Shown: positions 8,253-16,336 of the stretch, piece by piece
How positions within the stretch are numbered: the stretch's first letter is position 1
How the letters are laid out: each line of letters opens with the position of its first letter
Assembly (NCBI RefSeq): GCF_013395055.1
Contig: NZ_CP058349.1
Coordinates: forward strand, 1,240,001 to 1,304,000
DNA from: Pseudomonas sp. ABC1
GTDB taxonomy: Bacteria; Pseudomonadota; Gammaproteobacteria; Pseudomonadales; Pseudomonadaceae
Direction: 5' to 3'
DNA length: 64,000 nt
The notes under the pieces: generated by a model
What the model saw: only the letters and a program-made list of their open reading frames with translations
The model's database searches: none
What the model was told of the DNA's origin: nothing
Made by a program: the position numbers and the translations under genes

Positions 8253-9968
8253 TCAACGCGCTGCGATATGACTGACCAGCAGTTGCAGGCTTTCGCGGCC
8301 ACGAAACTCGTTGACGTCGAGGCGATAGACCAGGTCGACCCAGCGCACCGACGCATCCGGCCATAGCTGGCGGTCGACGTTGAAGGCAATGGCATCGATG
8401 GACAGGGTGCCGCACTCGCTGCGCAACACCATCTTCAGGTGCTTCTCGCCGACCAGACGCTGCTGCTGCAACTGGAACACACCATGGAAGGACGGCTCGG
8501 GGAAATGCTGCCCCCAGGGCCCGGCCAGGCGCAGGACCCGCGCCAGCTCCAGGTGGAACTCCTCGATACCGAGCGTGCCATCGGTAAGCAGGCGCCCGGC
8601 CAGGTCGTCCTCGCTCAACTGGCGCCGCGCCTCGGCATCGAACGCATCGGCAAAGGTTTCGAAGTGTTCTGCCGGCAAGGACAGCCCCGCCGCCATGGCG
8701 TGCCCGCCGAACTTGCTGATCAGGCCGGGGTGCCGCGCTGCCACCGCATCCAGCGCATCGCGGATATGGAAACCGGGGATCGAGCGCGCCGAACCTTTTA
8801 ACATGCCCTCGCCGGCATCGGCGAAGGCGATGGTCGGGCGGTGGTAGCGCTCCTTCAGGCGCGAGGCGAGGATGCCGATCACGCCCTGGTGCCAGTCGGC
8901 CTCGAACAGGCACAGGCCAAAGGGCATGTCGGCTTCCGGCAGGTCCTTGAGCTGGGCCAGGGCTTCGCGCTGCATGCCCTGCTCGATCGCCTTGCGGTCC
9001 TGGTTGAGCTGGTCCAGTTGCACCGCCATGTCCCGCGCCAGCGCCTCGTCGTCGCACAGCAGGCATTCGATACCAAGGGCCATGTCGTCCAGGCGACCGG
9101 CGGCATTCAGGCGAGGCCCGATGATAAAGCCGAGGTCGGTGGACGTGATGCGTCGGTGATCGCGCCCCGCCACGTCGAGAATCGCCTTCAGGCCAGGGCG
9201 CGCATGGCCAGCGCGGATGCGCGCCAGCCCTTGCTGTACGAGGATGCGGTTATTGGCGTCCAGCGGCACCACGTCGGCCACGCTGCCCAGTGCCACCAGG
9301 TCGAGCAATTCGCCCAGGTTCGGCACGCTCCAGCCGTTGCGCTCGAACCAGCCGCTTTCACGCAGGCGTGCGCGCAGGGCCAGCAGCACGTAGAAGATCA
9401 CCCCGACCCCGGCGATGCACTTGCTGGGGAACTCGCAGCCCGGCTGGTTGGGATTGACGATGGCCTCGGCCTCGGGCAATTGCGGCCCCGGCAAGTGGTG
9501 GTCGGTCACCAGCACCTTGAGCCCCGCCGCCTGGGCCGCCGCCACGCCTTCGACGCTGGAAATGCCATTGTCCACGGTCACCAGCAAGTCCGGCTGGCGC
9601 TCCAGTGCGACGGCGACGATCTCCGGCGTCAGGCCATAGCCATATTCGAAGCGGTTGGGCACCAGATAATCGACATGCGCCGCCCCCATCAGGCGCAAAC
9701 CGAGCACACCGACCGTACTCGCGGTGGCGCCATCGGCGTCGAAATCGCCGACGATCAGGATGCGCTGACGCTGCTCCAGCGCGTTCGCCAGCAGTTCGAC
9801 GGCCGGCTCGATGCCCTTGAGCAGGGTGAACGGCAACAGGCGCGCCAGCCCTTTGTCCAGCTCACTGGCATGCGACACACCACGGGCGGCATACAAGCGT
9901 GTCAACAGGGGCGGCAGATCGCCGAGGTCAGGCAGGGTTGGCGGCAGCGGACGGGACTCGATACGCAT
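8253..9968 (-). CDS. recJ: Single-stranded-DNA-specific exonuclease RecJ
   Basis: A 5'-3' ssDNA exonuclease acting in RecF-pathway recombination, mismatch repair and base-excision repair. The 571-residue length is normal. DHH-family motifs are present: DFDADG at residues 75-80, VTVDNG, VTDHHLPG, the NPNQPGCEFPSKCIAGVG block and, in the DHHA1 domain, SKFGGHAMAAGLSL. A C-terminal OB-like domain ends with WVDLVYRLDVNEFRG. The ATG at 9968 lies 7 bases after the yaeQ stop, so the two genes are probably co-transcribed. Confidence 0.97.
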   Translation of the reverse strand: MRIESRPLPPTLPDLGDLPPLLTRLYAARGVSHASELDKGLARLLPFTLLKGIEPAVELLANALEQRQRILIVGDFDADGATASTVGVLGLRLMGAAHVDYLVPNRFEYGYGLTPEIVAVALERQPDLLVTVDNGISSVEGVAAAQAAGLKVLVTDHHLPGPQLPEAEAIVNPNQPGCEFPSKCIAGVGVIFYVLLALRARLRESGWFERNGWSVPNLGELLDLVALGSVADVVPLDANNRILVQQGLARIRAGHARPGLKAILDVAGRDHRRITSTDLGFIIGPRLNAAGRLDDMALGIECLLCDDEALARDMAVQLDQLNQDRKAIEQGMQREALAQLKDLPEADMPFGLCLFEADWHQGVIGILASRLKERYHRPTIAFADAGEGMLKGSARSIPGFHIRDALDAVAARHPGLISKFGGHAMAAGLSLPAEHFETFADAFDAEARRQLSEDDLAGRLLTDGTLGIEEFHLELARVLRLAGPWGQHFPEPSFHGVFQLQQQRLVGEKHLKMVLRSECGTLSIDAIAFNVDRQLWPDASVRWVDLVYRLDVNEFRGRESLQLLVSHIAAR

Positions 9969-9975
9969 GGTGATG

Positions 9976-10515
9976 TCAGCGACTGCCCGCCAGCCAGGTC
10001 AGGGGAATCTCATGCTGCCCGCGCTCGTCAGTGATGAAGAGTTCTCCGTCGCTGATCATCACGCTCCAGCTCAGCGAACGCGGCAGGTCGCGCGCCAGGT
10101 CGCTCAGGGCATCCTGATCCACGCCCACCACATTCAGGTTGTTCAGGTTGCGTACGCTGTCCAGCACCTTGCCCTGCCAGACCCGCAGGTTGCCATAGGC
10201 GACCAGGCTGAACTTCTCGGTGCGCCGCGAACACCAGGTCATGCGCTCGGCGTCCGGCTGGCCAACTTCGATCCAGTGCAGCACGCGGCCATCCAGGCTC
10301 TTCTCCCACAATGCCGGCTCGTCGACATCCGACAGGCCTCGACCGAATGCCAGTTGCTCGTGATAGAACAGCGCATAAGCGATCAGGCGAGCCGACATGC
10401 GTTCCTCGGTCTCCGAAGGATGCCGGGCTACTGTGAAGCGCAGGCTTTCATAGACGTTGCGATCGATGTCGGTCAGGTTCAGTTCGACTTTGTACGGAGT
10501 GGCTTGCAGTGCCAT
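9976..10515 (-). CDS. yaeQ: YaeQ family protein
   Basis: A 179-residue cytosolic protein with the full-length YaeQ family layout: start ALQATPYKVELNLTDIDRNVYE, the block RHPSETEERMSARLIAYAL, and ALWEKSLDGRVLHWIEVGQP. The family has a PD-(D/E)xK nuclease-like fold; its physiological role is not settled (early work linked it to suppression of rfaH haemolysin defects). ATG 10515 is preceded by a GAGCC region. It is the first gene upstream of recJ in the same direction. Confidence 0.93.
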   Translation of the reverse strand: MALQATPYKVELNLTDIDRNVYESLRFTVARHPSETEERMSARLIAYALFYHEQLAFGRGLSDVDEPALWEKSLDGRVLHWIEVGQPDAERMTWCSRRTEKFSLVAYGNLRVWQGKVLDSVRNLNNLNVVGVDQDALSDLARDLPRSLSWSVMISDGELFITDERGQHEIPLTWLAGSR

Positions 10516-10636
10516 GACAGGGGCTGGCTCGAATAGGAAAAGGCCGGCAGTCTACCCCCAGCGCGGGCGACTCGCAAAAACACTGGCCCCGGCAATCGCT
10601 GGTTGGCTTGTCATTGGGGCGTGACCGCAGACCTGC

Positions 10637-10679
10637 ACCCTCTCCCCCGGCCCCTCTCCCATAAATGGGCGAGGGGGGA
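10637..10679. repeat. CCCTCTCCC-type dispersed repeat, copy 1, in the yaeQ-exbD gap
   Basis: The stretch 10516-10887 has no supported gene. It holds this low-complexity element (two ccctctccc blocks, then gggcgagggg), which could fold as a hairpin and resembles a second copy at 26301-26341. The rest of the gap, apart from the terminator at 10822-10859, shows nothing I can assign. Confidence 0.55.
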
Positions 10680-10821
10680 CACGCTTCATGAAATTGCCTT
10701 TGGGGCGGGTCATCACCCGCCCGCAAGCACCGGATTGAGCGTGTTCTCATCCCCAGCATTGGCCGTGACTTCACCAACAAGGAACCAGTGAAGCGCGCTG
10801 AAGGCACCGTCTTATCCCGCC

Positions 10822-10859
10822 AAAAAGCAAAAAGGCACAGGGTCCTGCAACCCTGTGCC
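10822..10859 (-). terminator. Rho-independent terminator of tonB-exbB-exbD
   Basis: On the minus strand, a perfect 9-bp stem (ggcacaggg / ccctgtgcc) with an 8-base loop is followed by TTTTTGCTTTTTGG. It lies 29 bases after the exbD stop and ends the tonB-exbB-exbD transcript. Confidence 0.9.
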
Positions 10860-10887
10860 CAGCGTCTTGCCTGACGAAGACGGTGCC

Positions 10888-11289
10888 TCACCGTGCCGTG
10901 ATCACCGCCAGCTTGGTGATGCCAGCCCGCTCGATGGCCGCCATCGCCCGGGCGACCTCGCCGTAGTTGACGCCATCGTCAGCCTGCAATTGCACGCGGA
11001 TCTCAGGGTCGTCGGTCCTGGCCTGGGTCAGGTTGGACTCAAGCAGTTCCGGCTGGATTTCATCCTTGCCAATGAACAGCTTGCCCTCGGCATCGATACT
11101 CACCACCACCGGATCCTTCTGGTCCGGGGGCGCCACGGCCTCGGTCTTGGGCAGGTTGATCGGGATCGAGTTGGTCAGCAGCGGCGCCGTAACGATGAAC
11201 ACCACCAGCAGGACCAGCATCACGTCCACCAGCGGCGTGACGTTGATCTCGCTGAGCACCTCATCGCTGTCCTGGGTCGAGAATGCCAT
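10888..11289 (-). CDS. exbD: Biopolymer transport protein ExbD
   Basis: Inner-membrane component of the proton-driven TonB motor. It has 133 residues, a single TM helix near residues 20-38 preceded by EINVTPLVDVMLVLL, and Asp22 within the TM corresponding to the essential protonatable Asp of ExbD. A periplasmic domain follows. The start codon shares one base with the exbB stop, so the two are coupled. Together with ExbB and TonB upstream it would energise outer-membrane receptors such as the one at 44.4-46.7 kb. Confidence 0.95.
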   Translation of the reverse strand: MAFSTQDSDEVLSEINVTPLVDVMLVLLVVFIVTAPLLTNSIPINLPKTEAVAPPDQKDPVVVSIDAEGKLFIGKDEIQPELLESNLTQARTDDPEIRVQLQADDGVNYGEVARAMAAIERAGITKLAVITAR

Positions 11290-12014
11290 CAGATCGCTTC
11301 CTTCACGGCTTGTGCCGCGCCTTGGCCAGGAGAACGTTTGCTGCCCGGATGCAGGATCAGCTTGAAGTGGCTCTTTTGCGCCAGGCTGTAGAAATCGTGA
11401 GCGAAGTCGTCCAGATCGGCGGCGGTCAGCTTCAAGCGACGCAGGAAGTAGTTGTAGACCAGCACGGCAGGCACCGCGACCGCGATACCGACGCCCGTGG
11501 CGACCAACGCGGCACCGATGGGACCGGCGACGGTTTCCAGGCTGGCATTGCCCGCGGCGCTGATGCCCTTGAGGGCTTCCATGATGCCCCAGACCGTACC
11601 GAACAGACCGATGAAGGGCGACGTGGAACCGATCGAGGCGACCACGGCCAGGCCGGATTCCAGGGAGCGGCGCTCACGCTGGATCTGCTGGCGCAGGGCG
11701 CGCTCCAGGCGATCCTGGTGGTTGATCGAGTGGGCCAGGTCCGGCTGGCTGTTCTCACCGACCTGGATGGCGGAGAAACCGGCCTGGGCCACCTGAGCTG
11801 CTGCACCAGAACTGTCCTGCACCTGCTCGGCGGCCGAATCCAGGCTGGTGGCCGCCCAGAAGGTCTTGAGGAACTTGCGGTCCTGGCGCTTGAGGCGGTT
11901 GAACTGGATGGTCTTGATCAGCGCCAGGCCCCAGGTGACCACGGAAAAGCCGATCAGCAGCCAGATGACTGCGTGTTCGACCGATTGAAAGGGAGAGTCC
12001 ACTAGCAGATTCAT
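11289..12014 (-). CDS. exbB: TonB-system biopolymer transport protein ExbB
   Basis: A 241-residue MotA/TolQ/ExbB family protein with three membrane segments: near residues 12-35 (HAVIWLLIGFSVVTWGLALI), about 130-155 (the IGSTSPFIGLFGTVWGIM region) and about 170-195 (GAALVATGVGIAVAVPAVLVY). The SPFIGLFGTVWGIM and ALVATGVGIAVAVPA blocks are the family signatures that form the proton-conducting pentamer core. It sits between tonB and exbD in one operon. The C-terminus GSKRSPGQGAAQAVKEAI is a charged cytoplasmic tail. Confidence 0.96.
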   Translation of the reverse strand: MNLLVDSPFQSVEHAVIWLLIGFSVVTWGLALIKTIQFNRLKRQDRKFLKTFWAATSLDSAAEQVQDSSGAAAQVAQAGFSAIQVGENSQPDLAHSINHQDRLERALRQQIQRERRSLESGLAVVASIGSTSPFIGLFGTVWGIMEALKGISAAGNASLETVAGPIGAALVATGVGIAVAVPAVLVYNYFLRRLKLTAADLDDFAHDFYSLAQKSHFKLILHPGSKRSPGQGAAQAVKEAI

Positions 12015-12082
12015 GATGCGTTCCTATTCGTAAGCCAAGGCGTTTAATTCGTCGGGCACAGCCCATTCGTTTCAGTCGATGA

Positions 12083-12892
12083 TCAGTTCAGTCGGAAATC
12101 CAGCGGTACAGTGACCCAGCCATCCTGGGCGACATCGCCACGCTTGGCCGGCACGAAGCTCCAGCGCTTGACGGCCCGCACGGCGGCGTCATCCAGCACG
12201 CTGCGACCACTGCTCTGCTGCACCTGGATATCGCTCGGACGGCCATTGGCGAGGACATGCACCCGCAACAGCACGGTGCCTTCCCACCCCCTGCGCTGCG
12301 CCAGCGACGGGTATTCCGGCGCCGGGTTCTTCAGGTAGCCGGCATTGGCCGACGGCGGCGTAACCGGTGCCAGGGCTGGCGGCGCCGGGGGCGCGGGAGG
12401 AGCCGGCGTCGGCGCGGGTGGCGCAGGCGGAGCGGGTGTCGGCTCAGGCTTCGGAACCGGTTTCGGCGCCGGCTTGGGCACGGGCTTCGGCACCGGTTTC
12501 TTGGGTGGCGGCTTGACCGCAAGCTCTTCGACCACCGGTGGCGGTGGCGGTGGCGGCTCGATCACCGGCTCCGGTGGCGGCGGCTCGACCACGGGCGGCG
12601 CGGCGCTGGTGAACTCGATGGTCATGGGTGGAATCTGTGGCGGCACTTCCGGCAGCACCGCTTCCGGGCGCTGGGCCAGCCAGAGGATGACAGCGCCATG
12701 CACCGTCAGCGCGAACAGGCCAAGCAGAATGGCTTCGCGGCGACTGAGCACCGGCTTGCCGGTATCCGGCACATGCCGCTGCAAACCGAGCGCCTGCCGC
12801 ACTGTCGTGCCCAGGTCACGCAACTCGCCCGGCTTGCGGACATCACGCCACAGCGCATCGACAAGGTTATCGGCTTTTAGGACATTGCCCAT
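12083..12892 (-). CDS. tonB: Energy transducer TonB
   Basis: Spans the periplasm to pass proton-motive energy from ExbBD to outer-membrane receptors. Residues 1-53 form a long cytoplasmic extension, unusual for TonB in general but known for P. aeruginosa TonB1. The TM helix is about residues 54-73 and a Pro/Lys/Glu-Pro-rich rod spans about 80-190. The C-terminal TonB domain includes NPAPEYPSLAQRRGWEG, LRVHVLANGRPSDIQV and VKRWSFVPAKRGD. I chose ATG 12892, with GGGAG five bases upstream; an in-frame ATG at 12913 would add seven residues but has a poorer ribosome site. Confidence 0.95.
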   Translation of the reverse strand: MGNVLKADNLVDALWRDVRKPGELRDLGTTVRQALGLQRHVPDTGKPVLSRREAILLGLFALTVHGAVILWLAQRPEAVLPEVPPQIPPMTIEFTSAAPPVVEPPPPEPVIEPPPPPPPVVEELAVKPPPKKPVPKPVPKPAPKPVPKPEPTPAPPAPPAPTPAPPAPPAPPALAPVTPPSANAGYLKNPAPEYPSLAQRRGWEGTVLLRVHVLANGRPSDIQVQQSSGRSVLDDAAVRAVKRWSFVPAKRGDVAQDGWVTVPLDFRLN

Positions 12893-13012
12893 GGGAACTC
12901 CCGAATTACTCATTGAACCTGTCCACCCGATTCGCGCTGCCTGATTGCAGGCCAGAGAAATGGTGGACGGGTGCGAATGATCGGTCGCGCCCTTTATTCC
13001 GCAAAGGAACTT

Positions 13013-13080
13013 TTAACGATCAATAAATAACAAAAAGAAATATATAATTTCTAACATATTGATATTTATAGATTTTTTAC
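13013..13080 (-). promoter_or_regulatory. AT-rich upstream region of tonB
   Basis: The gene-free stretch 12893-13235 contains a very A/T-rich tract (about 13013-13080) that stands out from the GC-rich surroundings, including the near-palindrome gaaatatataatttc at 13037-13051. It lies about 120-190 bases upstream of tonB and is the likely promoter/operator region. TonB operons are usually Fur-controlled, but I do not see a convincing 19-bp Fur box, so the regulator is left open. Confidence 0.4.
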
Positions 13081-13235
13081 AGAGCCCCGCGCTCGACATG
13101 AGACCCATGCATAAAATGCATGAAAAACAGGGAGGAAAATGACGGCCGGATAATGACGAAAGCAGACAGCAGGACCTGGGCAGCAGAAAGCGCTGCGTAT
13201 CACACATCCTGACTCGCGGAGTCTAGAACAGGCTC

Positions 13236-14192
13236 TCAGAAATGCTGGTAACCCTGAGTCACTGCCGCCAGCTCGCGCCCATGCTCATCCAGCAGGTGCA
13301 CCCCTCCCCCTGCCTCGACATGGCCGATCCGGCATATGCCCGGCCATTCGGCCGCCAGCGCAGCCCAATGCTCGTGCGGCAAGGTAAAGGCCAGCAGGTA
13401 GTCGTCACCACCGGACAAGGCACAGCGCAACGCTTCGGTATCACCGGAGAAAGTACGCAAAGGCAGAGACAACGGAACCCGCGCCTGCTCGATGCACAGG
13501 CGCACCGAGGAAGCCCTGGCGATATGCCCGCAATCGGCCAGCAGTCCATCGGAGATATCCAGCACCGCACTCGCCTTGCCACGCAGGGCCTGGCCCAGGG
13601 CAAGCTGGGGCTGTGGCGACCAGTAGCGAGCCAGCAGCGGCTCAGCCAGCTCCGGAGTGGCCTGGCGCTGCTCCAGCACCAGCGGCAAGGCACCGGCGGC
13701 ATCGCCCAGGGCGCCACCGACACACAACAGGTCCCCGGGACGAGCGCCGGAGCGCAGTAATGCCTGCCCTACCGGAACCTGGCCGAAGACGGTCAGGGTC
13801 AGGCTCAGCGGGCCACGTGTGGTGTCGCCACCGACCAACTGCATGGCGCACTGCTGCGCCATCAGCTCCAGGCCACTGGCCAAGCCCGCCAGCCAGGCCT
13901 CGTCGGCTTCGGGCAGGCTCAACGCCAGGGTGAACGCCAGGGGCGTCGCGCCCATGGCCGCCAGGTCACTGGCGGCAACCGCCAGCGCACGCTGGCCGAG
14001 CAGAAAGGCATCGCAGGCCTTGGGAAAGTGCACGCCATCGACCAGCGTGTCGGTCGACACTGCCAGTTGCTGGCCCGCACCCGGGGCCAGCAAGGCGCAA
14101 TCGTCGCCAATGCCCAACGCCACCGCACCCTGGGCACGGGCACAGGCAGCGCTGGCGAAATAGCGACGGATCAGCTCGAACTCACCCGGCAA
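13236..14192 (-). CDS. thiL: Thiamine-monophosphate kinase
   Basis: Phosphorylates thiamine monophosphate to thiamine diphosphate, the last step of cofactor synthesis. The 318-residue PurM/ThiL-fold protein shows GEFELIRRYF at its start, then GIGDDCALL (metal/ATP loop), DTLVDGVHFP, DLAAMGATPLAF, VGGDTTRG and DISDGLLADCGHI. The start is TTG at 14192, nine bases after the nusB stop; no in-frame ATG or GTG lies nearer the conserved N-terminus. It is the last gene of the riboflavin-nusB operon here. In P. aeruginosa pgpA follows, but here the next gene is tonB. Confidence 0.95.
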   Translation of the reverse strand: MPGEFELIRRYFASAACARAQGAVALGIGDDCALLAPGAGQQLAVSTDTLVDGVHFPKACDAFLLGQRALAVAASDLAAMGATPLAFTLALSLPEADEAWLAGLASGLELMAQQCAMQLVGGDTTRGPLSLTLTVFGQVPVGQALLRSGARPGDLLCVGGALGDAAGALPLVLEQRQATPELAEPLLARYWSPQPQLALGQALRGKASAVLDISDGLLADCGHIARASSVRLCIEQARVPLSLPLRTFSGDTEALRCALSGGDDYLLAFTLPHEHWAALAAEWPGICRIGHVEAGGGVHLLDEHGRELAAVTQGYQHF

Positions 14193-14201
14193 GGCGCTGC
14201 C

Positions 14202-14690
14202 TCAACCCCGGTGGCTGCGCACTTCGGCGCTGCGCAGGCTGGGAGCCAGCTTGTCCAGTACGCCGTTGACGAACTTGTGCCCGTCGGTGGCGCCGAACAC
14301 CTTGGCCAGCTCGATACCTTCGTTGATCACCACACGGTAAGGCACGTCGGTACGTTGCTTCAGCTCATAGGTGGACAGGCGCAGGATGGCCAGCTCGACC
14401 GGGTCCAACTCGTCCACCGGGCGATCCAGGTTCGGCACGATGACGGCGTCCAGCTCGCTGCTGATACGCGCGACACCCGTGAGCAACTCATGGAAATAGG
14501 CACCGTCGACACCGGCAAAGTCGTTGTCGACACGGAACTGGGCTTCGATCTCGTTGAGGTTCTGCCCCGCCATCTGCCACTGGTACAGCGCCTGCATCGC
14601 CAGGCGGCGAGCCACACGGCGCTGGGCGATACGGCCCTTGGCGGGCTTGGCCGGAACGTCGTCCAGGCTGTCGTCGTCGTTGAAGCTCAC
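14202..14690 (-). CDS. nusB: Transcription antitermination factor NusB
   Basis: Binds boxA RNA with NusE (S10) and promotes antitermination of rRNA operons. The 162-residue all-helical protein shows RRVARRLAMQALYQWQMAG, LDPVELAILRLSTYEL and PYRVVINEGIELAKVFG followed by HKFVNGVLDKLAP, the NusB signature blocks. The start is GTG 14690, whose bases overlap the ribH stop (GTGA), so the genes are translationally coupled; the longer open frame upstream merely overlaps ribH. Residues 1-20 are an acidic, poorly conserved leader. Confidence 0.95.
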   Translation of the reverse strand: MSFNDDDSLDDVPAKPAKGRIAQRRVARRLAMQALYQWQMAGQNLNEIEAQFRVDNDFAGVDGAYFHELLTGVARISSELDAVIVPNLDRPVDELDPVELAILRLSTYELKQRTDVPYRVVINEGIELAKVFGATDGHKFVNGVLDKLAPSLRSAEVRSHRG

Positions 14691-15163
14691 TTGGCCTCCA
14701 ACTGCGCCAGCAGGCTGACCATTTCCAGTGCGGAGAGTGCGGCTTCGGCGCCCTTGTTGCCGGCCTTGGTGCCGGAACGCTCGATGGCCTGCTCGATGGA
14801 GTCGACCGTCAGTACGCCGAAGGAAACCGGCACGCCGAATTCCATGGACACCTGGGCCAGGCCCTTGGTGCACTCACCAGCGACGTATTCGAAATGCGGC
14901 GTACCACCACGGATCACAGCGCCCAGGGCGATGATGGCGTCGAATTCGCCACGCTCGGCGACCTTCTGCACGACCAGGGGAATCTCGAACGCACCCGGTA
15001 CGCGCACCAGGGTGATGTCGTCTTCCTTGATGCCATGGCGAACCAGGGCATCGACGGCGCCGCTGACAAGGCTCTCGACGACGAAACTGTTGAAACGGCC
15101 AATCACCAGGGCGAATTTGCCTTGGGGGGCGACGAAGGTACCTTCGATGGTCTTCAGGGTCAT
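14687..15163 (-). CDS. ribH: 6,7-dimethyl-8-ribityllumazine synthase
   Basis: Condenses 5-amino-6-ribitylaminouracil with dihydroxybutanone phosphate; the penultimate step of riboflavin synthesis. The 158-residue protein, normal length for the icosahedral/pentameric enzyme, contains RFNSFVVESLVSGAVDAL, RVPGAFEIPLVVQKVA, IALGAVIRGGTPHFEYV (with the catalytic His) and FGVLTVDSIEQAIERSGTKAGNKGAEAA. It lies between ribBX and nusB, overlapping nusB by four bases. Confidence 0.97.
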   Translation of the reverse strand: MTLKTIEGTFVAPQGKFALVIGRFNSFVVESLVSGAVDALVRHGIKEDDITLVRVPGAFEIPLVVQKVAERGEFDAIIALGAVIRGGTPHFEYVAGECTKGLAQVSMEFGVPVSFGVLTVDSIEQAIERSGTKAGNKGAEAALSALEMVSLLAQLEAK

Positions 15164-15221
15164 GGGTCACTCATCCGTATTAAAGAACGAAGGCGCCGCG
15201 AAGTGCGCGGCGCCCTGTGTA

Positions 15222-16322
15222 TCACTCGGCCGACAGGTATTCTACAACTTCGAGGTCGAAGCCGGATATCGCATTGAAGCGCATCGGCGCACTCATCAGA
15301 CGCATCTTGCGCACACCGAGGTCGCGCAGGATCTGCGAACCGGCACCGACCGTGCTGTAGGTCGCCGGCGCGGCCTTGGCCTTGGCCGGCTGCCCCGGCG
15401 CGCCTTCGCGCACATGGGCCAGCAGGTCCTCGTTGTGCAATGCATGCCCGAGCAGCAGCACCACGCCACTGCCCGCCTCGGCGACTTTCTGCATCGCCGC
15501 GCGCAGGCTCCAGCGCCCTTCCTGGCGCACCAGGAACAGGTCGCGCAGCGGGTCCATATTGTGCACGCGCACCAGGGTCGGCTGGTCGGCCTCGACCTCG
15601 CCAAGAGTCAGCGCCATGTGCACTTCACCCTCGACCGAGTCACGGTAGGTGACCAGGTTGAACAGGCCCAGCTCGGTATCCAGCGGTTGCTCGGCGACGC
15701 GCTGGACGGTGCGCTCATGGATCAGCCGGTAGTGGATCAGGTCGGCGATGGTGCCGATCTTGATGCCATGCTGCTCGGCGAAAACCTCCAGCTCGGGACG
15801 ACGCGCCATGCTGCCATCATCGTTCATCACCTCGCAGATCACACCGCTGGCCTCGAAGCCGGCCATGCGCGCCAGATCGCAGGCCGCCTCGGTATGGCCC
15901 GCACGGGACAGCACACCACCCGCCTGCGCCATCAACGGGAAGATATGACCTGGGCTGACGATATCGTCGGCCACCGCGTTCCTGGCGGCGGCAGCCTGTA
16001 CGGTGCGGGCCCGGTCAGCCGCGGAGATACCGGTACTGACGCCTTCGGCAGCCTCGATGGAAACGGTGAACTTGGTGCCGAACCCCGAGCCGTTGCGCGG
16101 CGCCATCAGCGGCAGGCGCAGCAGTTCGCAGCGCTCTCGGGTCATCGGCATGCAGATCAGGCCACGCGCATGCTTGGCCATGAAGTTGATGTGTTCTGCG
16201 GTGACGCATTCGGCGGCGATGATCAGGTCGCCTTCGTTTTCGCGGTCTTCGTCATCCATCAGGATGACCATCTTGCCGGCGCGGATGTCCTCGACCAGTT
16301 CTTCGATCGTGTTAAGTGCCAT
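15222..16322 (-). CDS. ribB: 3,4-dihydroxy-2-butanone-4-phosphate synthase with degenerate GTP cyclohydrolase II-like domain (RibBX)
   Basis: The N-terminal half (residues 1-~200) is an intact DHBP synthase: MVILMDDEDRENEGDLI, FMAKHARGLICMPM, TGISAADRARTV and GHIFPLMAQAGGVLSRAGHTEA. The C-terminal half aligns with GTP cyclohydrolase II in outline, but the zinc-binding Cys cluster region reads VRVHNMDPLRDLF and contains no cysteine, so cyclohydrolase activity is not expected. Such RibBX fusions are known in proteobacteria; the real ribA is presumably elsewhere. ATG 16322 (MALNTIEEL) is chosen over an upstream GTG-type extension. The gene lies 14 bases after ribE. Confidence 0.93.
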   Translation of the reverse strand: MALNTIEELVEDIRAGKMVILMDDEDRENEGDLIIAAECVTAEHINFMAKHARGLICMPMTRERCELLRLPLMAPRNGSGFGTKFTVSIEAAEGVSTGISAADRARTVQAAAARNAVADDIVSPGHIFPLMAQAGGVLSRAGHTEAACDLARMAGFEASGVICEVMNDDGSMARRPELEVFAEQHGIKIGTIADLIHYRLIHERTVQRVAEQPLDTELGLFNLVTYRDSVEGEVHMALTLGEVEADQPTLVRVHNMDPLRDLFLVRQEGRWSLRAAMQKVAEAGSGVVLLLGHALHNEDLLAHVREGAPGQPAKAKAAPATYSTVGAGSQILRDLGVRKMRLMSAPMRFNAISGFDLEVVEYLSAE

Positions 16323-16336
16323 GGTGGCGTCGCCTC

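Noticed and set aside
8841..10034. A 397-codon plus-strand frame opposite recJ, and similar long frames opposite ribBX (14028-16352), ffh (17368-18903) and uvrB (22912-24840)
   Set aside because: All lie exactly opposite well-conserved genes and have the low-complexity His/Gln/Arg composition of antisense reading.
13030..13060. A Fur box in the tonB leader
   Set aside because: The tract is A/T-rich and partly palindromic, but no stretch matches the 19-bp consensus well enough.
13013..13207. A 64-codon minus-strand ORF upstream of tonB
   Set aside because: It reads through the A/T-rich regulatory tract and has no ribosome site or family features.
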